A stretch of DNA of 30,000 bases, from assembly GCF_964340395.1 (NCBI RefSeq), contig NC_135570.1:8917822-8947821 (forward strand). Direction: 5' to 3'. Positions 1 through 11,545 of this stretch are shown here, piece after piece. Position 1 is the first letter of the stretch; each line of letters begins with the position of its first letter. This DNA comes from Glandiceps talaboti (lineage: Eukaryota; Hemichordata; Enteropneusta; Spengelidae). Under the pieces are notes generated by a model. That model was not told the DNA's origin. It was given only the letters and a program-made list of their open reading frames with translations, and did no database searches. A program made the translations under genes and the position numbers.

Positions 1-3000
1 GCTAGAGATATATTGACAAGAAGTTGTATGTCTCAAAGCACCCAAATGCTAAACACGTATACCTATTAAGTGTGTAACATATTATGTTGTAGTAAGAACC
101 AGCTGATTGTACGTACCACTTTGGTAGAAAACAATAGATTGATACATTATCTTTCAAGAAGAAGAATGGAGTTGTTTCTTATTTTCAACGGCAGCTGTAT
201 ACGAATTTGATAAAATGCTACCCGACAAAAGAGAACTGTTCTTAACTTGATCCAAGAAAGGTTACCCTTAGCAACATTATCCCACCACGTAAAGAACTGT
301 TGATTTACATATGACAATAATATTGATCTTAGCTTTCATATTGCGTTTTCTCACGCTTTGCTCAAAGCGCTTTAAATGTATCGCTCATGGCATGAACCAA
401 TAGTGGTACACTGAAGCTTCCTAAGCTACATGGGATTTGGAAACATGCAATCCATTGCATCCTCCTCTCAGACTAGTGTAAACGCATAGGATTCACATTG
501 CAACCCCTATCCTACCATGTCCGCAGTTATAAGCTGGGTTGGCTGGGGCACAATCATGGTTCAAATCTCCCCAGTGACTTTATAGCCATTCAAAAACGAG
601 CGGTGGTGTGTTCTTTGTGGTAGATTTTATTATGGTTGAAATTATTATCCCCGTTGTAATTATGAATATAGTTATTAAACAATAATTAATCATACCTAAG
701 GGACATTCAACTATGGTTTCGCATGATAAAGTAAGCCAACACAATACAATGTAATTTTCTATGACTCTATGCTCTATTTCCACCAATGTTATTGTTTTGA
801 TCATAGTAATATATAGTTCCAAGGTTGTCAGGAAGGGGAGTGATAATTAAGAATTAGAGCATAAAGTGGTAAACTTTATTCCATTAAACAGAGTGGTAAA
901 TAGAATGAAAATTCCAGATGTCACATTTACCTATTTTATAGTAAAAATGTGGTACGTGTTTCCTACAGCAGTACGCGCCTTGCTGTATACATATCGTTGC
1001 AAGAACTTTCCCTTCAGGTTTTAATAAGTCTTATAAAAATGCGGAAAAACTAACTAATCTATCAAACACAGCATTCGGAATACCATTCAGTGTCTAGGTT
1101 GTGTTCTAAGGAAAGTTAGCTCCCTTATTCCATTAAATGGTATCCATGAATGTGAAATGTCAGTGGGAAAAATTGAAAGGGAATAGACTTGGCATGTAAG
1201 AATAATATATATTATTTTTTCAGATGATTGCATTAACATCTTTAACAGTATATTTCAGCTATATATTATATTTATCTTCATCACAGTGTCAGAAAGGGTA
1301 GCTGTAGTATTAGAGTTTAATAGCTGAAATGTTAAGATCATTTTGTGAAGTGTGTAAATAAGGTCAATATAATAATAATCCGTGCATGTTCATATAAACA
1401 ACATCATTTACAGTATATCAATGCTTAATACATTAGATATTGAACATCACGGTTCGAAACGTTTGTTTAGTAATGAACTCAATATTTGTATACCATGTCC
1501 AACATGATTTCAGTCAAGTATATTTAGAAAGAGCGCCATACAGATGCTTTATTCACATGACTTCGTCAATATAAATGAATCCTTTCGCATCCCCACCCCC
1601 ACGGGAAAGGGCACTCACCCAGTGGTGCTAAATTTCAGACCCCATGTTAGGCCAATTTGAGTTTCAAAGAACAGTATGACCCTTTTCGTCGTAACTATAT
1701 AGTAGAATCTCTACGTCATTTATCAATATATTCTCAATGAACTTGTGCAATAACGTTCTGAATTTCATTCCCCACAGTACTTCTACAGCCTCCCACCCCT
1801 CATCAAGGACAACCTGTTCATTGTTTTAACTGAGTGTTCTTGGATTTATGTTCTCCCCGTGACGTCACGATCGTGGTAAAGTCGAGTCTGATCAATTATG
1901 CAAAGAATGATTACAAGACACACTGGGTTATTACAGTATTAGTGGAGATGTGCTTCGGATGAAATATCCGGTGTATTAACTAGGTAAGAGTCAAATTGCT
2001 CTCATGTGTTCATTAAAATAGATACAATAAAATTGCTTCAATAAAGTTATCTCGCCGCATAACAGGGTAATCATAAAGTACATCCACCTCCATGCAAGCA
2101 TACGAAGTGCTTCAATTCAAAGGAACCCCGATTTTTCATTCATTTCAGACAACCAGTTTCTAAACGGATGTAAGTCTTAAACTAATTCGGAATTTTTTTG
2201 ATGATCAATGATTTCCCACTATCTCGAGTCATAACACCCAGACGTGGTCATTTAAATTTACAAAGACAGTTATTTCCAGCTAATTCTCTAATCTACGAGA
2301 ACAAGCTCTAAGCCTTATATAAAGATTATTGTGTAGGTTTATAAAACAAAGGACAGATGTAATACGTGCTGTATTCTACTGAAGCAACTGATTATGTCGT
2401 ACTGTGCAATATAACAGGAAATATTCAGACATAAGTGATAAAAGTGCAGAATAACTTTAAACCGAGTGGACAGTATACGTACCTGTACGCTATATTTGGC
2501 GTAAGTGAATGACAGGTGAATTGTCAGTAATAATCCTTGGATCATATCCTGACAGGAGTATTTTCAGTGAACAGTGCAGATTTGAGGTAACATTGAATTG
2601 AGCTAAGCTCGTCATGATGTTTACAAAATTGGACTCATAGCATGAAGCGAATAATATACTTTTTTCAATCTAGGTTTCGGATTAAAAAAATGTTACTGTA
2701 GCCAACTCAAGTAGGCAGTCTATTCAATTCTATTTGCTGTAAAACGTCACTAAGGATAAATCTAGACATTATAGTCCTCAAATGAGAAACAAAAACACTT
2801 AACGCTGTAGTTCTCGAAAATCTAAATAAGTTTTCAAGTTAAAAAGGTATTAATCCAATTTAAGAGGAATGCAGCTTTTTTTGAGTAGTTTTGGCTCGAG
2901 GGAAACGTTTTTTTAATAAAAGTTACATGTCGTACCCAATGTCGTACTTTGACTTTTCACCCAAATACATGTAACTCAACTTTAAAATACACATATCTCC

Positions 3001-3500
3001 AACAGAATTCCTACTATAGAATTCGGAAAGTTGTTACGAATAAATTCTTTTGAATTCATTACTAATAATACATAAATGACATCCCGGTGATTACACACAT
3101 GAATTAATATGTAGAACATGCCTTTTCGCGCAAATTGCATTCTATAGGGTTTGATTCAGTGCTGAAAGATGTGATGTGATGTTTAAAAGCGCATTTGATA
3201 AATTCATGGACTCGAAGGCAGATTCTATTAGTTTTTCATACATGTCTTTGAAAAGCTTACTTAAGGAGCCCTTTTCAAATATTTAGACATTCTCGGTGCA
3301 TTAAAGTACTCAATGTACTTCACAAAGGCAACTTCAATTTTACCCATAGCAAATCTAATATTACTTATTGGGAACGACACGCATCTCCAAGAAACTTAGT
3401 AGAGAGCGGCGCCAAAAATACACAATAAGGTTATGGACGTTATAGTTTGTGATCATAAGGCATTGCACTTCATCTAAGGAATGTGGAACAGATGATACGA
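1..3500. other. AT-rich sequence, no gene recognised
   Basis: No coding region, RNA gene or clear mobile element is visible on either strand. The open frames here are short (80 codons or fewer), AT-driven and without recognisable motifs. Only short A/T runs occur before the TA cluster. The stretch may be intergenic or intronic; nothing in it decides which. Confidence 0.6.
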
Positions 3501-3505
3501 TATTG

Positions 3506-3506
<1 letters not shown>

Positions 3507-3602
<96 letters not shown>
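3507..3602. repeat. (TA)n microsatellite
   Basis: An almost uninterrupted run of TA dinucleotides of about 90 bp, ending in TACATATA. It produces alternating Ile/Tyr open frames on both strands that are not genes. Perfect runs of this length are prone to collapse or expansion in assemblies, so the length is approximate. Confidence 0.97.
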
Positions 3603-3723
3603 TCATTTTGTCTGATGATCGCACTATGCGTGAAACTCCGAGTTACAACCAAGAAAGAGTTCCAGAACTATCAAAACTATTGCGCTCTGCCACTGTGGTA
3701 TAGAGCACTGTCTTAGCAGATTG

Positions 3724-3796
3724 ATACTCACCGAGTATATACATATATATATATATATATATCCATATATCCATATCCATATATATATATATACTT

Positions 3797-3882
<86 letters not shown>

Positions 3883-3930
3883 TCGGTGAGTATATATATA
3901 TATCCATATATATATATATATATATATATC
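3724..3930. repeat. Composite (TA)n tract bounded by a 13-bp inverted repeat
   Basis: TACTCACCGAGTA at 3724-3736 is the exact reverse complement of TACTCGGTGAGTA at 3880-3892. The interior is TA repeat with CCATATA interruptions, and more of the same follows to 3930. The whole block could extrude as a cruciform. It may be the remnant of a small inverted-repeat element expanded by slippage, or a local inverted duplication. Confidence 0.8.
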
Positions 3931-4010
3931 AGCTAAAAATGGTCACAACGGGTTTATATGTGAGAAACACTATTAGCAAAATTGGTTGGTGGATGTGTGG
4001 GTGGGCGAGT

Positions 4011-4064
4011 GGTTGGTTGGTTGGTTGGTTGGTTGGTTGGTTGGTTGGTTGGTTGGTTGGTTGG
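4011..4064. repeat. (GGTT)n microsatellite
   Basis: About thirteen copies of the tetranucleotide GGTT/TTGG, passing into GGATGGAT at the right edge. It gives a Gly-Trp-Leu-Val periodic open frame on the plus strand that is a repeat artefact. Confidence 0.97.
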
Positions 4065-4289
4065 ATGGATGATGTTTTCATCCCGAAACTGCACGGTGGC
4101 ATATTAGTTCATTTCATTTTGACAAACTGTCGCAAGAAATTGCATTCTTTCAATCTTGCTATCTTAAAGTGTCGCGTGGGTAGTTTCTTATTGGTTTCTG
4201 TATGGTTGTATCAAACAGAGCAGCTGAACGGTATCTTTGAAAGGCCTATAACTGTACCCCAATCTCAATTAACGAAGTATACATAAGAA

Positions 4290-5494
4290 CGTTAACGTTA
4301 ACGTTACACAGAATTATCGACCAGATCATGATGAATTTTGTGAAGTAAGTTCACTTCACATAGAAATGTGTAGATATCGATGTTCATAGGTCACTGTGTC
4401 ACATTGTAAAAATATTTTGATTGACAGGTTGAGAAAATGATGAGAACCCTGAGCACAGCGTATTTAGTCAGAGTTACAGGGGCTCGGAGTAGTTGTGGCC
4501 TAAAGCTCTTAACGGGTGGTTACGTTATTTGAAGAAATGCCCTCGGATTCTACAGTCAGTGGATAAATATCGGGGCGGTCAGTAATTTGATTACACCAGC
4601 TCAACGTGACGATTTTATGTTTTCCATGAACGAAAAACGAAAACGAAAAATGTGCCATATAAATGACCATATAGTCTGAACACAATACGGAACAAACGCA
4701 GCTGCATTAATACAATATATATCGACATATGTATGTATAATACAATATCACAAATTCTTAAATCCAAAATGGTAAAAATGTCGAACAAAGCTACATAACA
4801 TCTTTGATCTCAAATTTGAGAATATTTGTGACTGGAGTACACATTTGAAATTAGGCCATCATGTATTATTGGCATATAATGCTGCATATTATGAGTCGTT
4901 TTTATGGTTTGCTGTGGTATTGTGGTTTCGAAGTTTGAACCTCCGTCTTTCTAATCATTGGAAACGTTGTCACCATGTTTGAGCATGACTATGAGAAATG
5001 GAACCCACCTAGTATTATTCTATTTTGTGACAAATTTATTATATTTCTTGTGAATTTGCCTATAGGCATATTAATGAAGCAATCACCGAAGGCATCGAAT
5101 TCAATTACAAATTAGGTGTCGCTGGCTTCGACGCAAGGGTGGGCCGCCTTGTAAAGTGTACTAAATTATATCTTGTAAGCCATAAAGAAAGACGTGTATT
5201 GTCACGGGAGGTATTTAAGATCAGTTTGGGAAGAATGATTTTAGTTGTGTTAAAGATGACATTTACCCAAAGGAATTGTTCAATTAATACGTCTGTCTAT
5301 CCGTGTTTTTGAATGCAGTAACTTCCTATGGTGAATAGCCTAGTTCCAAATGTTACTCATTCCATGACATCGATTTTGAAGGGAATAACATTTGCCGTTA
5401 AGCCTGGGGTAAAATTAAACAGCATGTGTTAGGAATACTACGACCTTTAACAATCATATATCTTAGTGTGTAACGCTAAATCATGTGATACATT
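4290..5494. other. No gene recognised
   Basis: Nothing codes here. The only local structure is three tandem copies of the palindromic hexamer AACGTT/GTTAAC at about 4290-4306, and an imperfect short inverted repeat near 5348-5395 (CAAATGTTACTCATTCC against GGGAATAACATTTG). Confidence 0.55.
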
Positions 5495-5528
5495 TGAGTG
5501 AGTGAGTGAGTGAGTGAGTGAGTGAGTG
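5495..5528. repeat. (TGAG)n microsatellite
   Basis: Eight tandem copies of TGAG, ending in TGGGCGGATGG. Simple sequence with no sign of function. Confidence 0.95.
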
Positions 5529-8500
5529 GGCGGATGGAAACATTTTTATTTAAATTTACAAGATGTAAGCTTATATCAACGGGAAGGCAGTAAGGAATAT
5601 ATGTAAACGCATAATGGTGAGGATTACGTGAGTTCGGCACAGAAGAGTACATTTAATGAGCAAGCAAATATTTGGAATGCAGTAAAGAACACGGCGTGAA
5701 ACGTTTCAAAAAAAGACCGTCATCAAGACAGGCAGTGTTTGTGCATAAGATTGAAAATCAAATTCGATGTGTTTATGGCAACACTTGCTACATTGCTACA
5801 AGGCGCTTTCAGCTTTCAGTTATGATATCTAAATAAATTAACCGCCACTGTGCAATTTACAGTAAACAAAGTCGAATCTCTTCGCATCATCAAGATAACT
5901 TACACTGATTGCTTGAAACGGTACTCGAAGGATTGAGAATCATATTTAAATCATGTTGTCTTTTGTTCGTATGATCGTCATTGATATCATTTTTAAAATA
6001 ACGAGTTTAATTAAATTCTAGCTGATCTTTATTTCAACCAAGATCACACTTAAAAACAAGCAATTGCATACTGTATATAGAACATGCCTTAACTGCATGT
6101 TTCTTACGATATGCCTAGAAATGTCTTCCCTAAATGTTACAGCAAACCGCCTTGCAGGTGAGAGTATGGGCTCTCAGTTAGAATCATAGACTCCAGCTTG
6201 AATATGATGTGCAACTAGCTGCAACATCTGTAAAGTTTTGCACAGACGTGCCACTGTCTTTCAACAAGGAATTATGCTATTTGAAAGTCACGCCCCAGGA
6301 TATGTTTATTCCTACACTCCACATGTGGACAGTAGCGGTAACGTTTGACATTAATTTCGACATTTCGACAGTGTTTTTGCTTTTCATGCTGATATCCTAT
6401 CGCTGTTTTTGTGAAAGTATTGTTGTAAAGACGACTGTCTTTGAATACTACCAACATAACATGCTATGTTATTTGGTTCTTACCCAAGTATCAATATTGT
6501 ACATACAGAGGGGTTCGTTTATATATCACGGTTGAATGTCTATCAAGCAGTGTTATGATTTGTGGTTGAGGGTTGTAAATTGTTAAAGGGTTGAATCTGG
6601 ACTAAAGAGCATGGACATTTTGAACAGACGGAAGAGATAGCACTTTGAAAACAGTCGTTTCAAATACTCTAACATATCTTGCAGTAACTGAATGCACCAT
6701 CATGCTGTATCTTATTTCTGGGGAAAAGGTTTGAATCCACATAGTTTCATAATAGTACAAATAAATGTCCGATACACAAAGGCACCTAAATTGTAAAATG
6801 CCATCACATCATTAGAGAGTTTTTAACAGTTTGTTAGCTCTCAACATCAGTACATGTAATTTATCATTCTGTTCATTGCTCGTTTATAACAAACGTTAAC
6901 CAGGAAGTGGTTCATCAGTCGTCAACAAAATTGCCAAGTTAACACAGTAGAAACTGAATTAAAGTCAGGTTATGCGATAAAGTCTTTTCTAACGACAAAG
7001 ACCAGTCTGTCTACTCGCTACCGAGTTCTGGGTCACTGCCCCCGATTTGGGCGGCAATTAATGTGAATGTTTCAGTGGCCTCTAAGCAGATATTGAATGT
7101 TATATCTTCAAACAGATTCTGCTGCTTACAAGTAATTCCAATGGCATTAAGATAAAGCAGTTAGCCAGTAATATTAAGAAATATCCCTATTTTATCAAAA
7201 ACTGCCATCGACGTGAAAAATAGAATGTGCAGTTAGGTAATTAGTTTTCAGGGTCAGATACACGTCGACAGAGTTTGGATTTAAAAAGGAACAAACCAGT
7301 ATAATAAAACACGCATTTGCTAAATATTAACAATAATAACCACCACAATAGCCATCGCAACTGCATCAGAGTTAATTGCATCTCTTAGCGTAACAGCAGG
7401 GGTTTTAGTATGGTCAGGTTTACTAAAATGCGATGCGACATTTTCTTATAATAGAAACGGAATGATGGATTCCTATAAAAGACATTTTTGCTGATAACAA
7501 ATACAATCCGACTGGTTTTTTTCGTGACTTCCAAATGACACAAATTTACGATCAAATTGGTACAGTTGCTGTTAATATTGTTTAATGATAATTGTACAGA
7601 GTAAATCTTTTAATTCATATACATTATTAACCTCTCAATGATATTGTCCTTTTATCACACTTCTATGACAGGTTCACGCTCGAGGAGACAACATACAATA
7701 TAATTTAATAGCTTCAATTATCACTAGGTGACATCAACTAATACATTAAAATGCTTCAAATGTGTATTGGATTGAAAGTAAGTGTTTGTTTATGATGTGT
7801 CTTACTGTGTAGGGACTCATGCAAGTTATGGGAAAATAACCTATAACTGTACACCGTACCGTGTCTGGTATGTTAGAAATGGGACCTTGACTCCCTAGGT
7901 ATATGGTTTTTGGCGTCAAACTGAAATTTTATTGATTACATTTTATAACTACGTAACATGTCTTGAATTTCTTACACTCTCTTGTTGACAAAATACTTGC
8001 GAGTCTGTCTCTGAAACTGATTGTTTAGTAGATTGTGACGCATACAGAAATAAAGGGCGACAAACCAGTCAAATAGAGGAACATGGAGTAAAACATGGTT
8101 TAAATAATCACTTTGAGTAAAGTTGAAAAGGGGAAATAATTTGTTAAACAGGATGGCGCCGGATTTGGAGCGAAGAGAAAGTAGCAACATGTTGACTGCA
8201 TTCTTTTATTGTCCCCATTAACATCGGTGATTTATTGATAGTTCATGCAGTAATTATCTAATTGGAGTTAAACTGTTTTCAGTAACTGCTGTACAGTTGA
8301 CTCCTGACAAAATGAAAAACATGTCTTCTTTCAACTTAACCAAATTGATTACTAACGCGTAACGGCATTTCTAGCAAAAATATTGCCAACTTTATTACCT
8401 TTGCTACTTTGCTTGAGTTGCAATTTTCTTAGCAGATACTCTCTACATCATTTACAGAGTGACAATGTCGTATACTTTATTGAAAACTCCAACATTGAAA

Positions 8501-8743
8501 ACAGTTAATATACAACAATTCGTTCAAATAATGGTATCACACGCAACGAAAATGTGCCAATGTCAATACGATTTATCATTTCATTCACAACCCAAATTAT
8601 TTTCTCTAAAAAGAAAATATAGATTATATACCCAGGTGGTTCTACATCACGACAATCCATATCTACGTCACTGATTGCTTGGTGTTCGAAATATGAGTTT
8701 AAACGTTCCAAATCACCATTATACATTATGCTAAAGAGGGTGT
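5529..8743. other. No gene recognised
   Basis: This long AT-rich stretch holds no recognisable coding region or repeat family. The longest open frame (6209-6535, plus strand, 108 codons) is rich in Phe, Tyr, Val and Cys, has no motif, and is most likely a chance frame. Confidence 0.55.
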
Positions 8744-8873
8744 AATTATATTATTCCCCGTCCTCTTAAGGGTTTGTCACTACTTGTCTAGCGACTTGCA
8801 ATGACAAGGCCACTTAAGCCACTCGTATTTTCTTGGTTGAACGAAGAAATATATTGGGGAATAATGTCTAATT
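8744..8873. mobile_element. Candidate miniature inverted-repeat element, about 130 bp
   Basis: ATTATTCCCC at 8750-8759 is the exact reverse complement of GGGGAATAAT at 8856-8865. The inverted repeat extends outward imperfectly to AATTA at 8744 and TAATT at 8869-8873. The interior carries CTTAAG on both sides (about 8764 and 8813). There is no coding capacity. The size and form fit a non-autonomous inverted-repeat element, but only one copy is in the window and no target-site duplication is certain. Confidence 0.4.
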
Positions 8874-9339
8874 TTCCAGCCAGTCCATCAAATGTAGCAA
8901 AGTTAGTATTAAAACTATTGTCGGACAATGAAATGTAGTAATATTAGGGAGATTATTTTGCCGAACTAAACGAGGTTTTGTTTCAGATAAACTGTTTTAA
9001 CTGTATTAGACTCTGAAGAAAATAGGATACAGGAGACTCAAATGCTCATGTTTATATATAGTAGTTTACTTTTAATTCATTATCATAAGTTGGACCTTGA
9101 AATAAAGCCCTTTTATTCTATGCTAATATAAAATGCCTTTTCACATCATACCAATCCCATGGTATTAAACTTAATCCTCTTTACTATATTGCAGATAATA
9201 TATCCATACAAATTAAACACAATTTGAAGCCCCTCATTGTACACATAAGTTGAGGTATCAAAGTGAATGGTCTTAGCTTGCAAATGTTGTGTCAAGTTGT
9301 ATAAAGATTACCAGCTTTCAGTTTAGATAAGGAATGTTA

Positions 9340-9416
9340 CACAGTCTCTGCTCTGTATTGTGTTAAAGACAACAAAAACAAACACACATGTAACAAAATA
9401 CAGAGCAGACACTGTG
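9340..9416. repeat. Imperfect hairpin, 26-bp arms and 25-bp loop
   Basis: The arm at 9340-9365 (core TCTGCTCTGTATT) pairs with 9391-9416 (core AATACAGAGCAGA) with two mismatches. The motif GGAATGTT lies just outside each arm in direct orientation (9331 and 9420). The hairpin could be a MITE remnant, a structured RNA or a chance fold; nothing further supports any of these. Confidence 0.65.
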
Positions 9417-9768
9417 TGAGGAATGTTTGTATGCTGTCTGTATTTTTTCTATCTCAACATGAAACCTTGTGTCACTTATCTTGACACATTGCTTAATAGC
9501 AGTTGCAAGCTAACACGAAATCTCCTGTAAAGCAATGATTTTGGCATTTTCACCACAATGAATCTTATCAATCAATGTTACATAATATATTTTGTCGAGC
9601 CTGACCTTGCTCTAAATTGATTGCCCCCCCCCCCTCCCACTTTGAATATAAACACGTAATCTTGCACGGTTCTTGTTTCACTTAAAAAGGATGCGTAGAG
9701 AAATATATACAAACAGTAATACTGCAAACTTTCAAAAATAGTCCAGATCCTAATAATACATCTGTATA

Positions 9769-9796
9769 TGATATGATATGATATGATATGATATGT
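9769..9796. repeat. (ATATG)n tail of the minus-strand LINE
   Basis: About five tandem pentamers, ATATG on the plus strand (CATAT on the element strand), lie directly after the 3' end of the minus-strand LINE. On that strand, TGACAATAAAACACATAT leads straight into the repeats. Many L2/CR1-clade LINEs end in short tandem repeats rather than poly(A). Confidence 0.85.
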
Positions 9797-9927
9797 GTTT
9801 TATTGTCATATATATACTGATACATATATAATGAAATGTGCATTGATTTTGCGTGTAATGAAAAAATTTACAAAAACAATATTCTATAGAGGACTCCTAA
9901 CACGAAATTGATGCGTCAATAGAGAAC
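9772..9927 (-). mobile_element. 3' untranslated region of the L2/CR1-like LINE
   Basis: Follows the reverse transcriptase stop codon for about 155 bp on the minus strand. It is AT-rich and contains an AATAAA-like hexamer within TGACAATAAAACACA just before the pentamer tail. The tail and the open frame on the same strand mark this as the native 3' end of the element. Confidence 0.8.
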
Positions 9928-10941
9928 TTAAATTGATTCATTAAGAGTGCGGACTGCAGTTGGGTAAAAGCTAAACAATGTGCGATTAGAACCTGATTTG
10001 ATCGAACGGTACCGCTCGCCTGAGCGCATAAGTTGGAATAAATTACGTGCTGGATGGAAATCGTCTTTTACAATTGACTGAGCTCTTTTCTTTACTTGAG
10101 CGTTGTACAACTCATTAAGAAAAGGAAGTTGACATCCAATGATGCTACTGGCAGTGTTAACGATTCGATTGAGACGTTTCCGGTCATCAACTGTGGCATT
10201 GCCCCACCAAACGATGATTGACAGTGTCAGGACACTCTCAATCACCGCTCGGTAGAACTTAATCAACAGTCCCTGGCTGACACGGAAACTTCTCAATCGT
10301 CTTAAGAAGAACAGTCTTTTCTGTGCTTTCTTCACAATATGATCAGTATTGATTTCCCATTTCAGATCGGCTGAGAGGTAAACACCGAGAAACTTAAAAT
10401 ACTGTACTATTTCAACCTCTGAGTTGTTGATGACTAGAGGAACAATATCAGATGGATTCCTTCGAAAGTCCACAATAATCTCTTTGGTCTTTTTGACATT
10501 CAGTTCAAGATTGTTTTCAGAGCACCATGTTATGATAGAGTTCACTTCATTACGATATGATGTTTCATCGTTTTTGATCAATCCGCCCACGGTGGTGTCA
10601 TCAGCAAATTTGATGATAAAATTATTATCAGACACAGTAACACAATCATGGGTAAATAATGAGTATAACATTGGCGACAGATTACAACCTTGAGGTGTAG
10701 CAGTATTAAGAACTAGAGATTTCGAATAATTATTTCCAATTTTAACAACTTGTGATCGATCTAATAAAAAATGTAACACCCATTTACATATACTAGCAGT
10801 AAGTCCCAGCGATATTAGTTTGTCATATAATCTAAAGGGTGAAATTGTATTGAAAGCTGAGCTGTAATCGATGAATAAAAGTCTGGAATAGTTAGGTATT
10901 TTCTGGTCAAGGAAGCTCGTTATCATGATGATGTGTGTCAT
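9928..10941 (-). CDS. L2/CR1-type LINE reverse transcriptase, 5'-truncated
   Basis: An open frame of 337 codons encodes the C-terminal part of a non-LTR retrotransposon ORF2 protein, which would copy element RNA into DNA by target-primed reverse transcription. Motif A is LLFIDYSSAFNTI (residues 21-33, catalytic Asp25). Motif B is PQGCNLSP (83-90). The catalytic box is FADD (112-115). Motif D is LNVKKTKEI (147-155), followed by FKFLGV (182-187). The thumb and C-terminal region run on to a natural stop at residue 337. The endonuclease, the N-terminal RT motifs and any ORF1 are missing, so the copy is 5'-truncated within the RT domain; the first Met is simply the first in frame, not a native start. 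There are no internal stops or frameshifts, which suggests a fairly recent insertion. Wording such as YSSAFNTI and FADDTTVGGLI is typical of L2/CR1-clade elements. It cannot be active alone. Confidence 0.95.
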   Translation of the reverse strand: MTHIIMITSFLDQKIPNYSRLLFIDYSSAFNTISPFRLYDKLISLGLTASICKWVLHFLLDRSQVVKIGNNYSKSLVLNTATPQGCNLSPMLYSLFTHDCVTVSDNNFIIKFADDTTVGGLIKNDETSYRNEVNSIITWCSENNLELNVKKTKEIIVDFRRNPSDIVPLVINNSEVEIVQYFKFLGVYLSADLKWEINTDHIVKKAQKRLFFLRRLRSFRVSQGLLIKFYRAVIESVLTLSIIVWWGNATVDDRKRLNRIVNTASSIIGCQLPFLNELYNAQVKKRAQSIVKDDFHPARNLFQLMRSGERYRSIKSGSNRTLFSFYPTAVRTLNESI

Positions 10942-10949
10942 GAGTAAAG

Positions 10950-11379
10950 TGAATGAACAAAATCATGCCTATATGTTCGACCCTTTGACTGGCAGTTCGT
11001 TGCCCATTCCATTCCTACCCATCTGTAATATCCTCATTTTTCTTTATTGGAGACATGTCATGTCACCTACATGGCCTCACTTCGCAATGTTAAGTATTAA
11101 AATCAATGAACTCTGTGACATTTAATACGTTAGGTACGATAAACACGTAGTCTACTTATTTGTGAATCAATCCGAATGTAGTAACCTGGAACTGTTTCTA
11201 CCGATTAGGCAGCAACTGATTACTAAAGATACACATGTAATTCATAATCCTAATAGTATTGCAGTCACCGAAAAATCGACATAAGGCTCTTTCCGAAAAG
11301 TGCCAAGTGACCTGACCTTGCATATAAAAAGAAATTAGTGAAACTATACATACTTTTATCAATATAATTCATTAGAACT
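10950..11379. other. No gene recognised
   Basis: Flanking DNA upstream of the truncated LINE. A short plus-strand open frame (10925-11125) crosses the LINE boundary and has no recognisable content. Confidence 0.5.
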
Positions 11380-11545
11380 ATTGATGTCAACTGTCTGAGA
11401 AGATGTTGTTACTATTATCTTTGTAATTTCTATTTTATTTGTCATTGTGTTCAAAATGTTACTGACAGTATTAATTATCCTCTATTTTGTCGAATGATGG
11501 GCGATGGCCCTATTCTTATGAAATAAAAATAAATAAATAAAAGTT
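11380..11545 (+). mobile_element. Probable 3' end of a non-LTR retrotransposon
   Basis: GGGCGATGGCCC at about 11499-11510 can form a GGGC/GCCC stem-loop. It is followed within 20 bp by AATAAAAATAAATAAATAAA, an AAAT-type tail. A short stem-loop next to a simple tail is the usual form of a LINE 3' end recognised by its reverse transcriptase. No coding sequence remains, so the family is not assigned and the 5' limit is a guess. Confidence 0.4.

Noticed and set aside
536-575. tRNA-like B box (GGTTCAAATCTCC)
   Set aside because: The bases around it do not form a T-arm, and no convincing A box or acceptor stem lies at the right distance.
3680-3730. D-arm-like GGTATAGAGCAC, possibly a tRNA-derived SINE head
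   Set aside because: Only a short resemblance; no B box, no acceptor stem, and the sequence runs straight into TA repeats.
6209-6535. 108-codon plus-strand frame
   Set aside because: Low-information, hydrophobic AT-driven composition, no motif and no splice or promoter context.
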